Both the position numbers and the translations under genes were made by a program. Of a DNA stretch of 64,000 nt, positions 47,887 to 57,057 are shown one piece after another. The stretch is taken from NCBI RefSeq assembly GCF_017916255.1, contig NZ_CP072827.1, positions 2,604,001-2,668,000 on the forward strand, read 5' to 3'. The notes below the pieces were generated by a model that did no database searches, was not told the origin of the DNA, and was given only the letters and a program-made list of their open reading frames with translations. The stretch comes from Streptomyces mobaraensis NBRC 13819 = DSM 40847. GTDB taxonomy: Bacteria; Actinomycetota; Actinomycetes; Streptomycetales; Streptomycetaceae. Position 1 is the stretch's first letter. Every line of letters starts with the position of its first letter.

Positions 47887-49116
47887 ATGCGCGTACTGCT
47901 GTCGACCATCGGGACGCGGGGCGAGGTGCAGCCGATGGTGGCGCTGGCCACCGCGCTCCGGGCGCTCGGCGCGGAGGCGCGCCTGTGCGTGCCGCCGGAC
48001 TTCCGGGAGTGGGTGGAGGGGCTGGGGTTCCCCGTGGTGCCCATCGGTCCCGCGTTGCGCGGCACCGCCTCCGGCCACGGCTTCCGCCCCACGCCGGAAC
48101 GGTTGCGGGAGCTGGCGGAGGGCACGGTCGTCACGCAGTTCGCCACGCTGCCGGAGGCGGCGCGGGGCTGCGACGCCGTCGTGGCGGGCGGGGGTCTGCA
48201 GTTCGCCGCCCGCTCGGTGGCGGAAGCGGCCGGCGTCCGCTACGTCCACGTCTCGTACTGTCCGGTGACCCTCCCCTCCCCGCACCACGCCCCTCCCCCG
48301 CTGGCCCTCCAGGGCAGGCCGCTCGCCCCGGACACCGCCGACCGCCGCGCCCTCTGGGCCGAGGACGCCGACCACGTCAACGCCACCTTCCGCAAGGCCC
48401 TCGACTCCGGCCGGGCGGAGGCGTTCGGCCTGCCGCCGGTCGGCGACGTACGCGGGCACACGCTCGGCGACCAGCCGTGGCTCGCCGCCGATCCGGTGCT
48501 GGGGCCGTGGCCCGGCGGGGACGTCCTGGGTACGGCGGGCCCGCCCTGGCAGCCGGGCGCCTGGCTGCTCCCCGACGACACCCCGCTCTCCCCCGCCCTG
48601 GAGGACTTCCTCGCCGCCGGCGAACCACCCGTCTATTTCGGCTTCGGCAGCATCCGCGCCACCCCCGGCCTCCCCGAGGCGATGATCGGCGCGGCCCGCG
48701 CGGTCGGCCGGCGGGCGCTCGTGTCGCGCGGCTGGGCCGGGTTGTCCCTCGTGGACGACGCCGAGGACTGCTTCCTCGTCGGCGACGTCAACCAGCGCGC
48801 CCTGTTCCCCCGCGTCGCGGCCGTCGTCCACCACGGCGGCGCGGGGACGACCACGGCCGCCGCGTCGGCCGGGGCGCCCCAGGTCGTCGCCCCGCAGATG
48901 TACGACCAGCACTACTGGGCCCGTCGCGTCCACGAACTCGGCGTCGGCGCCGCGCACCCGCCCGCCCCGCCGACCGCCGGCTCCCTCGCCGCCGCCCTCC
49001 GGCACGCCCTCCACCCGGACACGGCCGCCCGCGCCCGTACCGTCGCCGCCGCGGTCCGCGCGGACGGCGCCCGGCGCGCGGCGGAATGCCTGCTGGCGGG
49101 GGCGGAAGGGGAGTGA
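47887..49116 (+). CDS. GT1-family glycosyltransferase (MGT/vancomycin-type)
   Basis: 409 residues. N-terminal acceptor domain MRVLLSTIGTRGEVQPMVAL, central VYFGFGSIRATPGLPEAMIG, and the donor-binding HHGGAGTTTAA of the GT-B family, with PQMYDQHYWARRVHELGVG. It moves a sugar from an NDP donor to a small-molecule acceptor such as a macrolide or glycopeptide. ATG 47887 is the family start. No biosynthetic partners nearby. Some such enzymes inactivate competitors' macrolides, but there is no evidence for that here. Confidence 0.92.
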   Translation: MRVLLSTIGTRGEVQPMVALATALRALGAEARLCVPPDFREWVEGLGFPVVPIGPALRGTASGHGFRPTPERLRELAEGTVVTQFATLPEAARGCDAVVAGGGLQFAARSVAEAAGVRYVHVSYCPVTLPSPHHAPPPLALQGRPLAPDTADRRALWAEDADHVNATFRKALDSGRAEAFGLPPVGDVRGHTLGDQPWLAADPVLGPWPGGDVLGTAGPPWQPGAWLLPDDTPLSPALEDFLAAGEPPVYFGFGSIRATPGLPEAMIGAARAVGRRALVSRGWAGLSLVDDAEDCFLVGDVNQRALFPRVAAVVHHGGAGTTTAAASAGAPQVVAPQMYDQHYWARRVHELGVGAAHPPAPPTAGSLAAALRHALHPDTAARARTVAAAVRADGARRAAECLLAGAEGE

Positions 49117-49196
49117 GGGGAGTGAGGGGCACGGGGTGCCGACTTCGGCCCGTTCCTCCCTTCCCCGGCTGAGACCGTGCCGGAAAGATTCACGGC

Positions 49197-50489
49197 ATGT
49201 CCGTGACATTCTCCGAGAGAACCCCGGCCCTCCTCGCGCGCCGCCTCGGCGCCCTCCTGCTGGCCGGGATCCTCGCCTGCGCGCTGCTCCTCACCGGCGG
49301 CGGCCCCGCGGCCGCCGCCGACCCCGACACCCACCGCCTGGCCACCTGGAACATGCAGGTGGGCAGCGACCGTTGGAACGGTGTACGGACGCTCGCGCGC
49401 ACCTTCGACGTCGTCGCCCTCCAGGAGGTGCCCGGCAGCGCACCCGGCGGTTCGCGCCTGATCAGCCGGAACGGCAACCTCCACTCGTACCGGTGGGACC
49501 TCGGCCGCGGGCAGGTCCGCTACCTGCACATCCTCATCCAGGGCTCCCGCAACCTCGGCCTCGTCACCTCGTTCTACCCGGACTCCGTCCGGGAGCTGAG
49601 CGGCGGCTACCGCTCGGCGCTCGCCGCCGTACGCCGTGAGGACCGGACGGTCTTCGCCTCCGTCCACGCCGCGTCCAACGGCGGACGGCCCAACGACGCG
49701 GCCTCCCTCATCCGCCGCGTCGCCGGGTACGCGTCCGGCAACGGCATCGCGAACTGGGTCGTGCTCGGCGACTTCAACCGCTCCCCGCAGGCCGTCGCCA
49801 ACGACGGCGTCCCGCTGAACACCCGCATCTACAACAGCGGCCAGGCCACCCAGCAGAGCGGCAACGAACTCGACTTCGCCGCCTCCAACGTCAACACCCA
49901 GAACTGGCACGCCGCCGTCAACCCCAACTACGGCAGCGACCACTGGCCGGTCGGCTTCTCCGCCCTGCGGGCGTCGGGAAGCCCGCGCGACCTGACGATC
50001 CACGCGGACAACAGCGACCGCCTCCTGGACGTCTACAACGGCCAGAACGCCAACGGCAGCCACGTGATCATCTACCACGCCAACGGCGGCGCCAACCAGC
50101 GCTGGCGCCTGCTGCCCGTCGGACGGCCCGGCGACTCCGGACAGCCGCTCTACCGCCTCCAGAGCCTCAGCAGCGGCAAGTGCCTGGACGTCAACCGGGG
50201 CCAGAAGAGCGGCAACGGCGACTTCCTGAACATCTGGGACTGCCACGGCCCCAACGGCGAACCCGACCCGGGCGGCTACCAGCACGACACCCAGAACTTC
50301 ACGCTGGAGCACCCGAACTGGCGCTTCCCCAACCTCACCGTGCTGCGCGACAACGGCACCCACCAGTTCGTGAACGTCGACCACAACCGCACCGGCGACG
50401 GCACCTGGCTGATCCAGTGGCCGTACCAGCGGAACCCCAACGGCACGCCGGTCATCAACGAGACGTTCTACTTCCACCCGCGCTTCTGA
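49197..50489 (+). CDS. Secreted CdtB-like nuclease fused to a ricin-type lectin
   Basis: 430 residues. Signal peptide to about residue 41 (LLLTGGGPAAAA), then a DNase I/endonuclease-exonuclease-phosphatase domain: LATWNMQVGSDRWNGVRTL, VVALQEVPGS, FASVHAASNGGRPND, NWVVLGDFNRSP, ATQQSGNELDFAAS and SDHWPVGFSA. These follow the order and spacing of the catalytic B subunit of cytolethal distending toxin. A C-terminal about 170-residue RICIN lectin (LLDVYNGQNANGSHVIIYHA, QRWRLLPVG, GKCLDVNRG and DCHGPNGEPD) replaces the separate CdtA/CdtC lectins. Catalytic Glu, Asp-Asn and Asp-His are present. Whether it is a toxin or a scavenging DNase is open. Confidence 0.88.
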   Translation: MSVTFSERTPALLARRLGALLLAGILACALLLTGGGPAAAADPDTHRLATWNMQVGSDRWNGVRTLARTFDVVALQEVPGSAPGGSRLISRNGNLHSYRWDLGRGQVRYLHILIQGSRNLGLVTSFYPDSVRELSGGYRSALAAVRREDRTVFASVHAASNGGRPNDAASLIRRVAGYASGNGIANWVVLGDFNRSPQAVANDGVPLNTRIYNSGQATQQSGNELDFAASNVNTQNWHAAVNPNYGSDHWPVGFSALRASGSPRDLTIHADNSDRLLDVYNGQNANGSHVIIYHANGGANQRWRLLPVGRPGDSGQPLYRLQSLSSGKCLDVNRGQKSGNGDFLNIWDCHGPNGEPDPGGYQHDTQNFTLEHPNWRFPNLTVLRDNGTHQFVNVDHNRTGDGTWLIQWPYQRNPNGTPVINETFYFHPRF

Positions 50490-50751
50490 GCGGGGGTCGT
50501 CCCGTGGGCAAGGGGGAGGCGCCGGCCGCGAGGGAGCGGCCGGCGCCTCCCCCGCCGCCGTCCCGCCGGGCCCGCAGCACGCCCGTCCCTCGCGCGGACG
50601 CCGTCGGTCCGGACACCGCCCGGCCCGGCACCTCGCGCCACAGCGCCGCGTACGCGGTGAACCGCCGCACCCCGCAACGGCAGCAGGTCGCGACCCCGCT
50701 CCGGGCCACCACCCACTCGGCGGCCGGATGCCCGCACCCCGTCGCCGCCAT
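50455..50751 (-). CDS. Small Cys-knuckle hypothetical protein (uncertain)
   Basis: 98 residues starting MAATGCGHPAAEWVVARSGV with CCRCG (about residues 23-27). ATG 50751 overlaps the stop of the upstream small gene (TGATG). The N-terminal half looks coding, but the second half runs through the 18-bp hairpin at 50512-50553 and the end of the CdtB gene, so the true end may be different or the frame may be decayed. Confidence 0.4.
   Translation of the reverse strand: MAATGCGHPAAEWVVARSGVATCCRCGVRRFTAYAALWREVPGRAVSGPTASARGTGVLRARRDGGGGGAGRSLAAGASPLPTGRPPLRSAGGSRTSR
50512..50553. terminator. 18-bp perfect hairpin after the CdtB-ricin gene
   Basis: GGGGGAGGCGCCGGCCGC (50512-50529) pairs with 50536-50553 across a 6-base loop GAGGGA. 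Strongest hairpin in this region and correctly placed 22 bases after the stop. Confidence 0.85.
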
Positions 50752-50918
50752 CAGTGCACCCACCGGTGGTGCCGCCCCATCGCGACGATCCACCCCTGCG
50801 CGGCGCCCCGGTCCCCCTGCCGCGAAGCGGCGTAGTACGCCTCCCGGATCCGCCGGCATTCGGCACAGGGCACCGGGCGGCGCGAGGCGGGCGGTGGGGG
50901 GACGGCGGTTTCGGGCAT
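50751..50918 (-). CDS. Small Cys-containing hypothetical protein
   Basis: 55 residues: MPETAVPPPPASRRPVPCAE, CRRIREAYYAASRQGDRGAA, then GWIVAMGRHHRWVH. One CAEC motif. GGAAGGGG lies eight bases ahead of the ATG. Such tiny CxxC proteins often lie beside XRE/DUF397 pairs in Streptomyces; this one is divergent from such a pair. Function unknown. Confidence 0.6.
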   Translation of the reverse strand: MPETAVPPPPASRRPVPCAECRRIREAYYAASRQGDRGAAQGWIVAMGRHHRWVH

Positions 50919-50999
50919 GGGGTACCCCTTCCGGAGGCCAATTACCTGGTGTGCTTTCAGGGTTGCGCTCCGCGAGTACGCTCCGGAAGAGGAGCGGCC

Positions 51000-51018
51000 A
51001 TAACTCCGCGAGAGTTAT
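51000..51018. promoter_or_regulatory. Palindrome upstream of the XRE regulator
   Basis: ATAACTC at 51000-51006 and GAGTTAT at 51012-51018 with a 5-base centre, 22 bases before the XRE ATG. A likely autoregulatory operator. Confidence 0.55.
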
Positions 51019-51040
51019 GCACGAAGGGGATATATCGGGC

Positions 51041-51862
51041 ATGACCACAGAAGACGACTCCCTGCCGGACCCGACTTCGTCGATGCTCGCCTTCTTCGGC
51101 TCCGAACTGAACCGGATCCGCAGGAAGGCGGGGAAGTCGCAGACCCAGGCAGCCGAAATGGCCCACACGACGCAGGCGATGATCAGCTACGTCGAGCGGG
51201 CCAAGCGGGTGCCGTCGGAGCCGCTGGCGCACGATCTCGACTCGGCGTTCGGGACGGACGGGCACTTCGGGCGGCTGCATCCGCTGGTGATCAAGTTCGC
51301 TTATCCGAGCTGGTTCCTGCCGTACGTGGAGATGGAGCGCGAGGCCGTCAGGCTGGACATTTTCAACAACCAGCTGATCCCCGGTCTGTTGCAGACCGAG
51401 GAGTACGCCAGGGCCGTGCTGGCCGGAGGGAGGCCGGACAGCCTGGAAGACCTGGTAGCGGCTCGCATGACCCGCCAGGACATCTTCGAGAAGGCAACGC
51501 CGCCGCACGCCTGGTTCGTGCTGGACGAATACGCGCTCGCTCGGCCATACCCGGGGCCCGCCGCCATGAGGGAGCAATTGCAGCACTTGCTGACGGCCGG
51601 GGAGCGCCCACGCACTGTCATCCAGGTCATCCCCCGGGATGCCCCGCCGCATCCCGGCCTGGACGGATCGTTCGACATCCTGAGTTTCGAAACCGGGGCC
51701 AACATCCTGCACGTCGATGGCGTCTGCCAAGGCCACATGACCGCCGACCCGGTCCAGGTGCTCGCCGCTTCCCGCTCCTATGATCTGATCAGGGCAGTTG
51801 CGCTCTCACCGCGGGAATCCGCTGACATGATCCGAACGTACCTGAAGGAGCTGGCGAAGTGA
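51041..51862 (+). CDS. XRE-family regulator with DUF5753
   Basis: 273 residues. HTH in the first 70 (FFGSELNRIRRKAGKSQTQA, AEMAHTTQAMISYVERAKR), then DUF5753 (LDIFNNQLIPGLLQTEEYAR, RQDIFEKATPPHAWFVLDEY, TVIQVIPRD and SFDILSFE). ATG 51041 follows GAAGGGG. Such regulators are paired with DUF397 genes across Streptomyces, of which BldB-related or WhiJ-type systems in development are the best known. The stop overlaps GTG of the DUF397 gene. Confidence 0.92.
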   Translation: MTTEDDSLPDPTSSMLAFFGSELNRIRRKAGKSQTQAAEMAHTTQAMISYVERAKRVPSEPLAHDLDSAFGTDGHFGRLHPLVIKFAYPSWFLPYVEMEREAVRLDIFNNQLIPGLLQTEEYARAVLAGGRPDSLEDLVAARMTRQDIFEKATPPHAWFVLDEYALARPYPGPAAMREQLQHLLTAGERPRTVIQVIPRDAPPHPGLDGSFDILSFETGANILHVDGVCQGHMTADPVQVLAASRSYDLIRAVALSPRESADMIRTYLKELAK

Positions 51863-52140
51863 CACCCAGGCGCGCTCTACCGATCAGTTGGCGGAAGAGC
51901 AGCTACAGCAGCAACAACGGCGGCGCATGCATAGAAGTGGGCGACTTGATACGCACTCCCTGGATCAAGTCCAGCCACAGCGGCCCTAATGGCGGCGACT
52001 GCCTGGAGTGGGCTCCCACCCATGCCCGCACAGGCGCCGTCCCCATAAGGGACAGCAAGAACCCCGAGGGCCCGGCCCTCCTCCTCCCCGCCCCCGCGTG
52101 GACCGCGTTCCTGCGCCTGGTCGCGACGCCGGGCGACTGA
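51859..52140 (+). CDS. DUF397 protein with duplicated N-terminal motif
   Basis: 93 residues. The DUF397 motif W(R/I)KSS(Y/H)S occurs twice: WRKSSYSSNNGGACIEVGD (about 11-29) and WIKSSHSGPNGGDCLEW (about 34-50), then VPIRDSKNPEGPALLLPAPAW and the C-terminus. Usual family members have it once. It probably binds its XRE partner, as in WhiJ-like pairs, and modulates DNA binding. GTG 51859 overlaps the regulator stop. Confidence 0.9.
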   Translation: MTPRRALPISWRKSSYSSNNGGACIEVGDLIRTPWIKSSHSGPNGGDCLEWAPTHARTGAVPIRDSKNPEGPALLLPAPAWTAFLRLVATPGD

Positions 52141-52279
52141 ATTCAAGGCTCGGCGTCCCAGTTATGCCCAGCGCTCGGCCAGCAGACCATAACCAAGGGA
52201 CACAGGGCGGTGCTTGCTGACGACATTGAGCAATCGGCCTCACCCACCTAGGGTCATATCGTCGTAACACTGATATGCC

Positions 52280-55200
52280 ATGACAGAGGTGGGGAAGTTG
52301 GGTGTCGTCCTACCGGGCAAGTTGGCCCTCGCGCTGGACCTGATCGGCGTCAACTGGCCAAATGTGGACGAAGACGACTACCGTGATATGGCCAGATCGC
52401 TCCGCAGCTTCGCCAGCGACGTGGATGCCGGTCGCGGCAATGCCAACGTAGCGCTCAACCGCCTCCTCTCCACCAATCGTGGCGCAATGACGGAAGCGAT
52501 CGAAGCGCATGTCAAGAAGCTCAACGCGAAGCATCTGCACAATCTTGCCGAGGGCGGCCGCTTACTGGCCGGTGGCCTGGACGCAGCGGCAGCAGTAGTC
52601 GCAGGCGCCAAGGGCGCGGCCATAATCCAGCTTGGCCTACTGGCCAGCGAGATTGCCGCTGCCCAAGCGGCCGCACCCATCACCCTCGGCTTCTCTGAAC
52701 TCGGTGCGCTGGGCGGCGTCGCTGCTACGCGAACGGCCGTCAAGCGCATCCTCAAGGAGGCCGCCGAGGCCGCCGCGCAGGAAGTCCTGTCGATCGTGAC
52801 CGGTCCGGTCTTTGCGGCCCTGGACGCCATGACCACGGACCTCGTCGTCCAGGTCGTCTCTGACGGTCTCGGGGCCCAAGACGGCATCCACCTCGGACAG
52901 ACGCTCCAAGCAGGTAAAGACAATTTGCGGATCGCCTCGGCAAGCGGCACGAGCGGCCTCGTGCTGGCCGGCGCCAGCGGAGGTGGCCCTGGCGGCGACC
53001 TTGTCTTCGACGAGCACGAGCACAACACGTTCACGAGCAAGGTGCATGAGCACTCGATGCACTTGGGTGAGAAGGGCGGCAAACGACTACACGTTACCCG
53101 GAGCCACTTCAACCGCACACGAGGCCGCGGCTCCCTCGCGAAGGTCATCGAAGAGGTTACCGAGAGAGCGATGAGCTCTCTCGACAAGGCACAAAACGAG
53201 CTGACGAAGCATCTGGGCGACGTCGGCAAGGGCTTGGCACAGGCCGGCCGTGCACAGAAGAAGCAAGACCAGCACGAACGCGACAAGTTCCGGCACACCA
53301 AGAGCAAGGACTTCGGGAGCGCCCCGCACACGAGCGGAGGAACGGGCCCTGCTTCAGGCATCAAGCCCGATCCGCTTCGTCATGCCAAGGGTGACGCACG
53401 TCGCCACAGCATCCCGCTTGACAAAAAGACGTGCGTCACAGACCCAGTGGACGTGGGCACAGGAGAGTTGGTCCTCGCCCAGACGGACCTGTCCCTTCCC
53501 GGAGTGCTACCGCTGATCCTACGTCGCACGCACCTGTCCAAGTACCGCTTCGGTCATTGGTTCGGGCGCAGTTGGGCGTCCACATTCGATGAACGTTTGG
53601 AGGTCGACACGGCCGACGGCAGTGCACTGTGGGCACGCGACGACGGGTCGATCCTCATCTACCCGCGGCTTCCACGCATTGCAGAGGAAACGATCCTGCC
53701 ATCGGAGGGTACCCGCCTCCGTCTCACCCAGGATGCGCACAACGGCCCGGACACCACGTACCGAATATCTGACCCTGATTCGGGAATATCGCGATTCTTC
53801 ACCTACAGCCCTTACGGAGGTTCTTCCTCTTACTGGTTGACCGGCGTCGAGGACCGCAATGGGAATCGCATCGAGTTCGGCCGCCAGCCTGACGGGACAC
53901 CGATTGACGTCTTGCACAGCGGTGGGTACCAGGTTCAGTTGATCACCACCAGCGGGCGAATACGCCGGTTGTCTGTGCGTACGGCCGACGGATCAGCCAC
54001 CGTAAGCAGTTACGGGTACGACGGAGCGGGAAATCTCGAAACGGTTATCAACTCCTCGCAGACGCCCCTGCGTTTCACCTACGACGTCGAATCCCGCATA
54101 ACTTCCTGGACGGATCGCAACAATTCCACCTACAGGTACATCTACGACGCTGACGGTCGGGTAGCACGAACGGTGGGGCCTGACGGCTTCCTTTCCGCCA
54201 CCTTCGAATATGAACGGGAAGGCTCATCCAATCCGCTGGTCACCCGCTACACCAACTCCCTCGGTGCGACGACCTCCTTCCATCTGAACTCCAGGCACCA
54301 AATCGTCTCTGTCATCGATCCACTGGGACGCAGCACACACGCGGATTACGACACCTCCAACCGGCTACTGTCATCAACCGACCCTCTCGGGCGAACGACG
54401 CAAGTTGTGTACGACGAGAGTGGCAGGCCGATCGAGCTGATACGCCCCGATGGCCACAGGAGTACCGTCACCTACGACAACCAGGGCTTGCCCGAGTCCT
54501 TTACCGGACCTGATGGCGCCACTTGGTTGCATTCCTACGACGATCGCGGGAACAGGACCGCCGTAACCAACCCGGCAGGTGAGACAACCACTTACTCATT
54601 TGACGCCCGAGGCGCCATCGCCTCCGTCACAGACCCACTCGGTCAGACCGTTCGCATAACCAATTCGCCGGCAGGCCAGCCTCTCACTCTCACCGACCCC
54701 TCCGGCTCGGTAACGCATTGTCAGTACGATGCATTCGGTCGAACGATCAGCATCACGAATCCAGTCGGAGGGAAGACCACTCTGACCTGGTCCGTGGAGG
54801 GACTTCTCACATCCCGCACCAACCCTGACGGAGGCACAGAGCACTGGGAGTACGACGGTGAAGGAAACTGCACGTCCTACACCGATCCGCTAGGTAGGAC
54901 CACTGCTTACGAGTACACCCATTTTGATCTCCCCCTGAGCCGAATCACCGCAGACGGAGTCCGTTATACGTTCACCCACGACACCGAGAGACGACTCACG
55001 CAGATCATGGGCCCGGATGGGCTCGCCTGGGACTACTTCTACGATTCCGCCGGACAACTGGTCTCAGAAACGGACTTCGACGGGCGTACCCTCTCCTACG
55101 GTTACGACGCGGCTGGGAACTTGACGAGTCGCACAAACGCCGAAGATCAGACCACGACCTACTGTTACGACAGCGTGGACAACCTGCTGGAAAAAACAGT

Positions 55201-57034
55201 GGAAGGTCAAGTATACCGTTATGAACACGATCCGTGCGGTCGTCTACTAAGGGCCAGCGGGCCGAATTCCCTCCTCGCCTACACCTACGATGAGATCGGC
55301 CGTGTCGTAGGTCAAAGCATCAATGGACGGATGCTGACCACCACTTGCGACAGCGCCGGCCGCCGGACTCGACGAGTCACCCCGGCAGGTGTCGTCACGA
55401 CATACGCCTACGATGCGGCCGGCCACCCGGTCAGTCTCACCTCGGCAGGTCGCACGCTCAACTTCGAACATGACGCGATCGGGCGCGAGAACACCCGCTA
55501 CCTTGCCGGCGCTTTTGCACTCAAGCACGTTTGGGGACCTGCGGGGCAGCTGATTGAACAGTCCCTCGACACTCCTTCGTCTCCACAGCCGGTGCTGCAT
55601 CGAAACTTTACTTATCGCCCCGATGGGCGTTTGACCTCAATCGCCGACCGTCTGACCGGCCGCCGCACCTTCACGCTGGACGCCTCCGGGCGCGTCGCAG
55701 CAGTCGACGCAGCCGGATGGCAAGAAAGGTACGCCTACGACGAACTGGGAAATCAGACTTATGCCGCGTGGCCGGACACTCATCCCAGCGCTGCAGCCCG
55801 CGGGCAACGGGCATACAGCGGCACCCGTATCAACCGCGCCGGGCGAGTCCGCTACGAGCACGACCGCGAAGGCCGTGTGGTCATACGTCAGAAGATCCGG
55901 CTCTCACGCAAACCTGACACCTGGAAGTACACCTGGGACGCCGAGGATCGACTCATAGGCGTCGTCACCCCTGACGGTATCCAATGGCGATACCACTACG
56001 ACCCGCTCGGTCGCCGCATCAGCAAACAAAGGCTCGCCGCTGATGGAGAAACGGTTCTGGAGGAGACTCGTTTCACGTGGGACGGCAGCAGCCTTGCGGA
56101 GCAGACGACCTCCGCGTCGCGCGCTCACGAGGACCTGACCCTGACTTGGGACCAGATGGGCACCATGCCGTTGACGCAGGTGGAGACCAAGTCCCTTGCA
56201 AACGCTCCGCAGAAAATCATCGACCAACGTTTCTTCGCGATGGTCGCCGATCAGATTGGCACTCCTACCGAGCTCGTCGACGAATCGGGCGATATTGCCT
56301 GGAGAGCCCGTTCCACACTTTGGGGCAGTACGGTCTGGAACCGGGACGCCAGCGCCCACACTCCCATACGTTTCCCTGGACAGTACTTCGACGCGGAAAC
56401 GCAGCTTCACCACAATTACTTCCGTTATTACGACCCGGAGACTGCACGGTACCTGTCTCTCGACCCATTGGGCTTGGCTCCCGCACCCAATCCCGCCACT
56501 TACGTAGACAACCCCCACACCCTGTCCGATCCTCTTGGGTTGGCGCCGTGCGATGAGAACGACGTCACATGGGGCGGCAGGGTGCGGTACGGCGCGCTGG
56601 GACCTGGCAGACGGGCCACCTCCGTGCACGCCACCATCGAGCCGGACATGACGGGCGGAACGACCCGACCTTATCTGCGACCAGAGATTGCCGGCTGGCA
56701 GAGCGGTAGGGGATACAACAGAACTCACCTGTTGGGTGCACAAATTGGCGGGTCGAACAGGGACCACAGGAACTTCGTTACAATGCATCGACAAGCCAAC
56801 GCACCGGTGATGCTGGCCATCGAAAGCCAAGTACGAGCGGCAGTGGATCGAGGGGAGACCATAGAATACAGCGTCACACCCCTATATCGCACGAACGATC
56901 CGTCCGACACGATTCCCATCGCTCTGCACATCACAGCCCGAGGGAACCGAGGATTCCAATTCCACCCCTATGGGTCCGATAGCGGTGGCGTCAATGAGGT
57001 AACAATCCTGAACGTCCCGAAAAGGAAACCGTAG
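52280..57034 (+). CDS. RHS-repeat polymorphic toxin with C-terminal nuclease
   Basis: 1584 residues. Helical N-terminus resembling WXG100/LXG-type secretion domains (ALDLIGVNWPNVDEDDYRDM and Ala-rich helices to about 220). A DUF6531-type pre-RHS domain follows (DPVDVGTGELVLAQTDLSLP, about 384), then many YD repeats (about 590-1290), the RHS core (FRYYDPETARYLSLDPLGLA ending DPLGLAP near 1425) and a hypervariable tip. The tip carries GYNRTHLLGAQIGGSNRDHR and NFVTMHR and a C-terminal strand set that match DNA/RNA non-specific endonucleases. No signal peptide; the export route may be type VII. Codon third positions are less GC-biased than neighbours, suggesting horizontal origin. A SUKH immunity gene follows. 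Confidence 0.93.
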   Translation: MTEVGKLGVVLPGKLALALDLIGVNWPNVDEDDYRDMARSLRSFASDVDAGRGNANVALNRLLSTNRGAMTEAIEAHVKKLNAKHLHNLAEGGRLLAGGLDAAAAVVAGAKGAAIIQLGLLASEIAAAQAAAPITLGFSELGALGGVAATRTAVKRILKEAAEAAAQEVLSIVTGPVFAALDAMTTDLVVQVVSDGLGAQDGIHLGQTLQAGKDNLRIASASGTSGLVLAGASGGGPGGDLVFDEHEHNTFTSKVHEHSMHLGEKGGKRLHVTRSHFNRTRGRGSLAKVIEEVTERAMSSLDKAQNELTKHLGDVGKGLAQAGRAQKKQDQHERDKFRHTKSKDFGSAPHTSGGTGPASGIKPDPLRHAKGDARRHSIPLDKKTCVTDPVDVGTGELVLAQTDLSLPGVLPLILRRTHLSKYRFGHWFGRSWASTFDERLEVDTADGSALWARDDGSILIYPRLPRIAEETILPSEGTRLRLTQDAHNGPDTTYRISDPDSGISRFFTYSPYGGSSSYWLTGVEDRNGNRIEFGRQPDGTPIDVLHSGGYQVQLITTSGRIRRLSVRTADGSATVSSYGYDGAGNLETVINSSQTPLRFTYDVESRITSWTDRNNSTYRYIYDADGRVARTVGPDGFLSATFEYEREGSSNPLVTRYTNSLGATTSFHLNSRHQIVSVIDPLGRSTHADYDTSNRLLSSTDPLGRTTQVVYDESGRPIELIRPDGHRSTVTYDNQGLPESFTGPDGATWLHSYDDRGNRTAVTNPAGETTTYSFDARGAIASVTDPLGQTVRITNSPAGQPLTLTDPSGSVTHCQYDAFGRTISITNPVGGKTTLTWSVEGLLTSRTNPDGGTEHWEYDGEGNCTSYTDPLGRTTAYEYTHFDLPLSRITADGVRYTFTHDTERRLTQIMGPDGLAWDYFYDSAGQLVSETDFDGRTLSYGYDAAGNLTSRTNAEDQTTTYCYDSVDNLLEKTVEGQVYRYEHDPCGRLLRASGPNSLLAYTYDEIGRVVGQSINGRMLTTTCDSAGRRTRRVTPAGVVTTYAYDAAGHPVSLTSAGRTLNFEHDAIGRENTRYLAGAFALKHVWGPAGQLIEQSLDTPSSPQPVLHRNFTYRPDGRLTSIADRLTGRRTFTLDASGRVAAVDAAGWQERYAYDELGNQTYAAWPDTHPSAAARGQRAYSGTRINRAGRVRYEHDREGRVVIRQKIRLSRKPDTWKYTWDAEDRLIGVVTPDGIQWRYHYDPLGRRISKQRLAADGETVLEETRFTWDGSSLAEQTTSASRAHEDLTLTWDQMGTMPLTQVETKSLANAPQKIIDQRFFAMVADQIGTPTELVDESGDIAWRARSTLWGSTVWNRDASAHTPIRFPGQYFDAETQLHHNYFRYYDPETARYLSLDPLGLAPAPNPATYVDNPHTLSDPLGLAPCDENDVTWGGRVRYGALGPGRRATSVHATIEPDMTGGTTRPYLRPEIAGWQSGRGYNRTHLLGAQIGGSNRDHRNFVTMHRQANAPVMLAIESQVRAAVDRGETIEYSVTPLYRTNDPSDTIPIALHITARGNRGFQFHPYGSDSGGVNEVTILNVPKRKP

Positions 57035-57057
57035 AATCGGCAGGCTAGGAGGCCACA

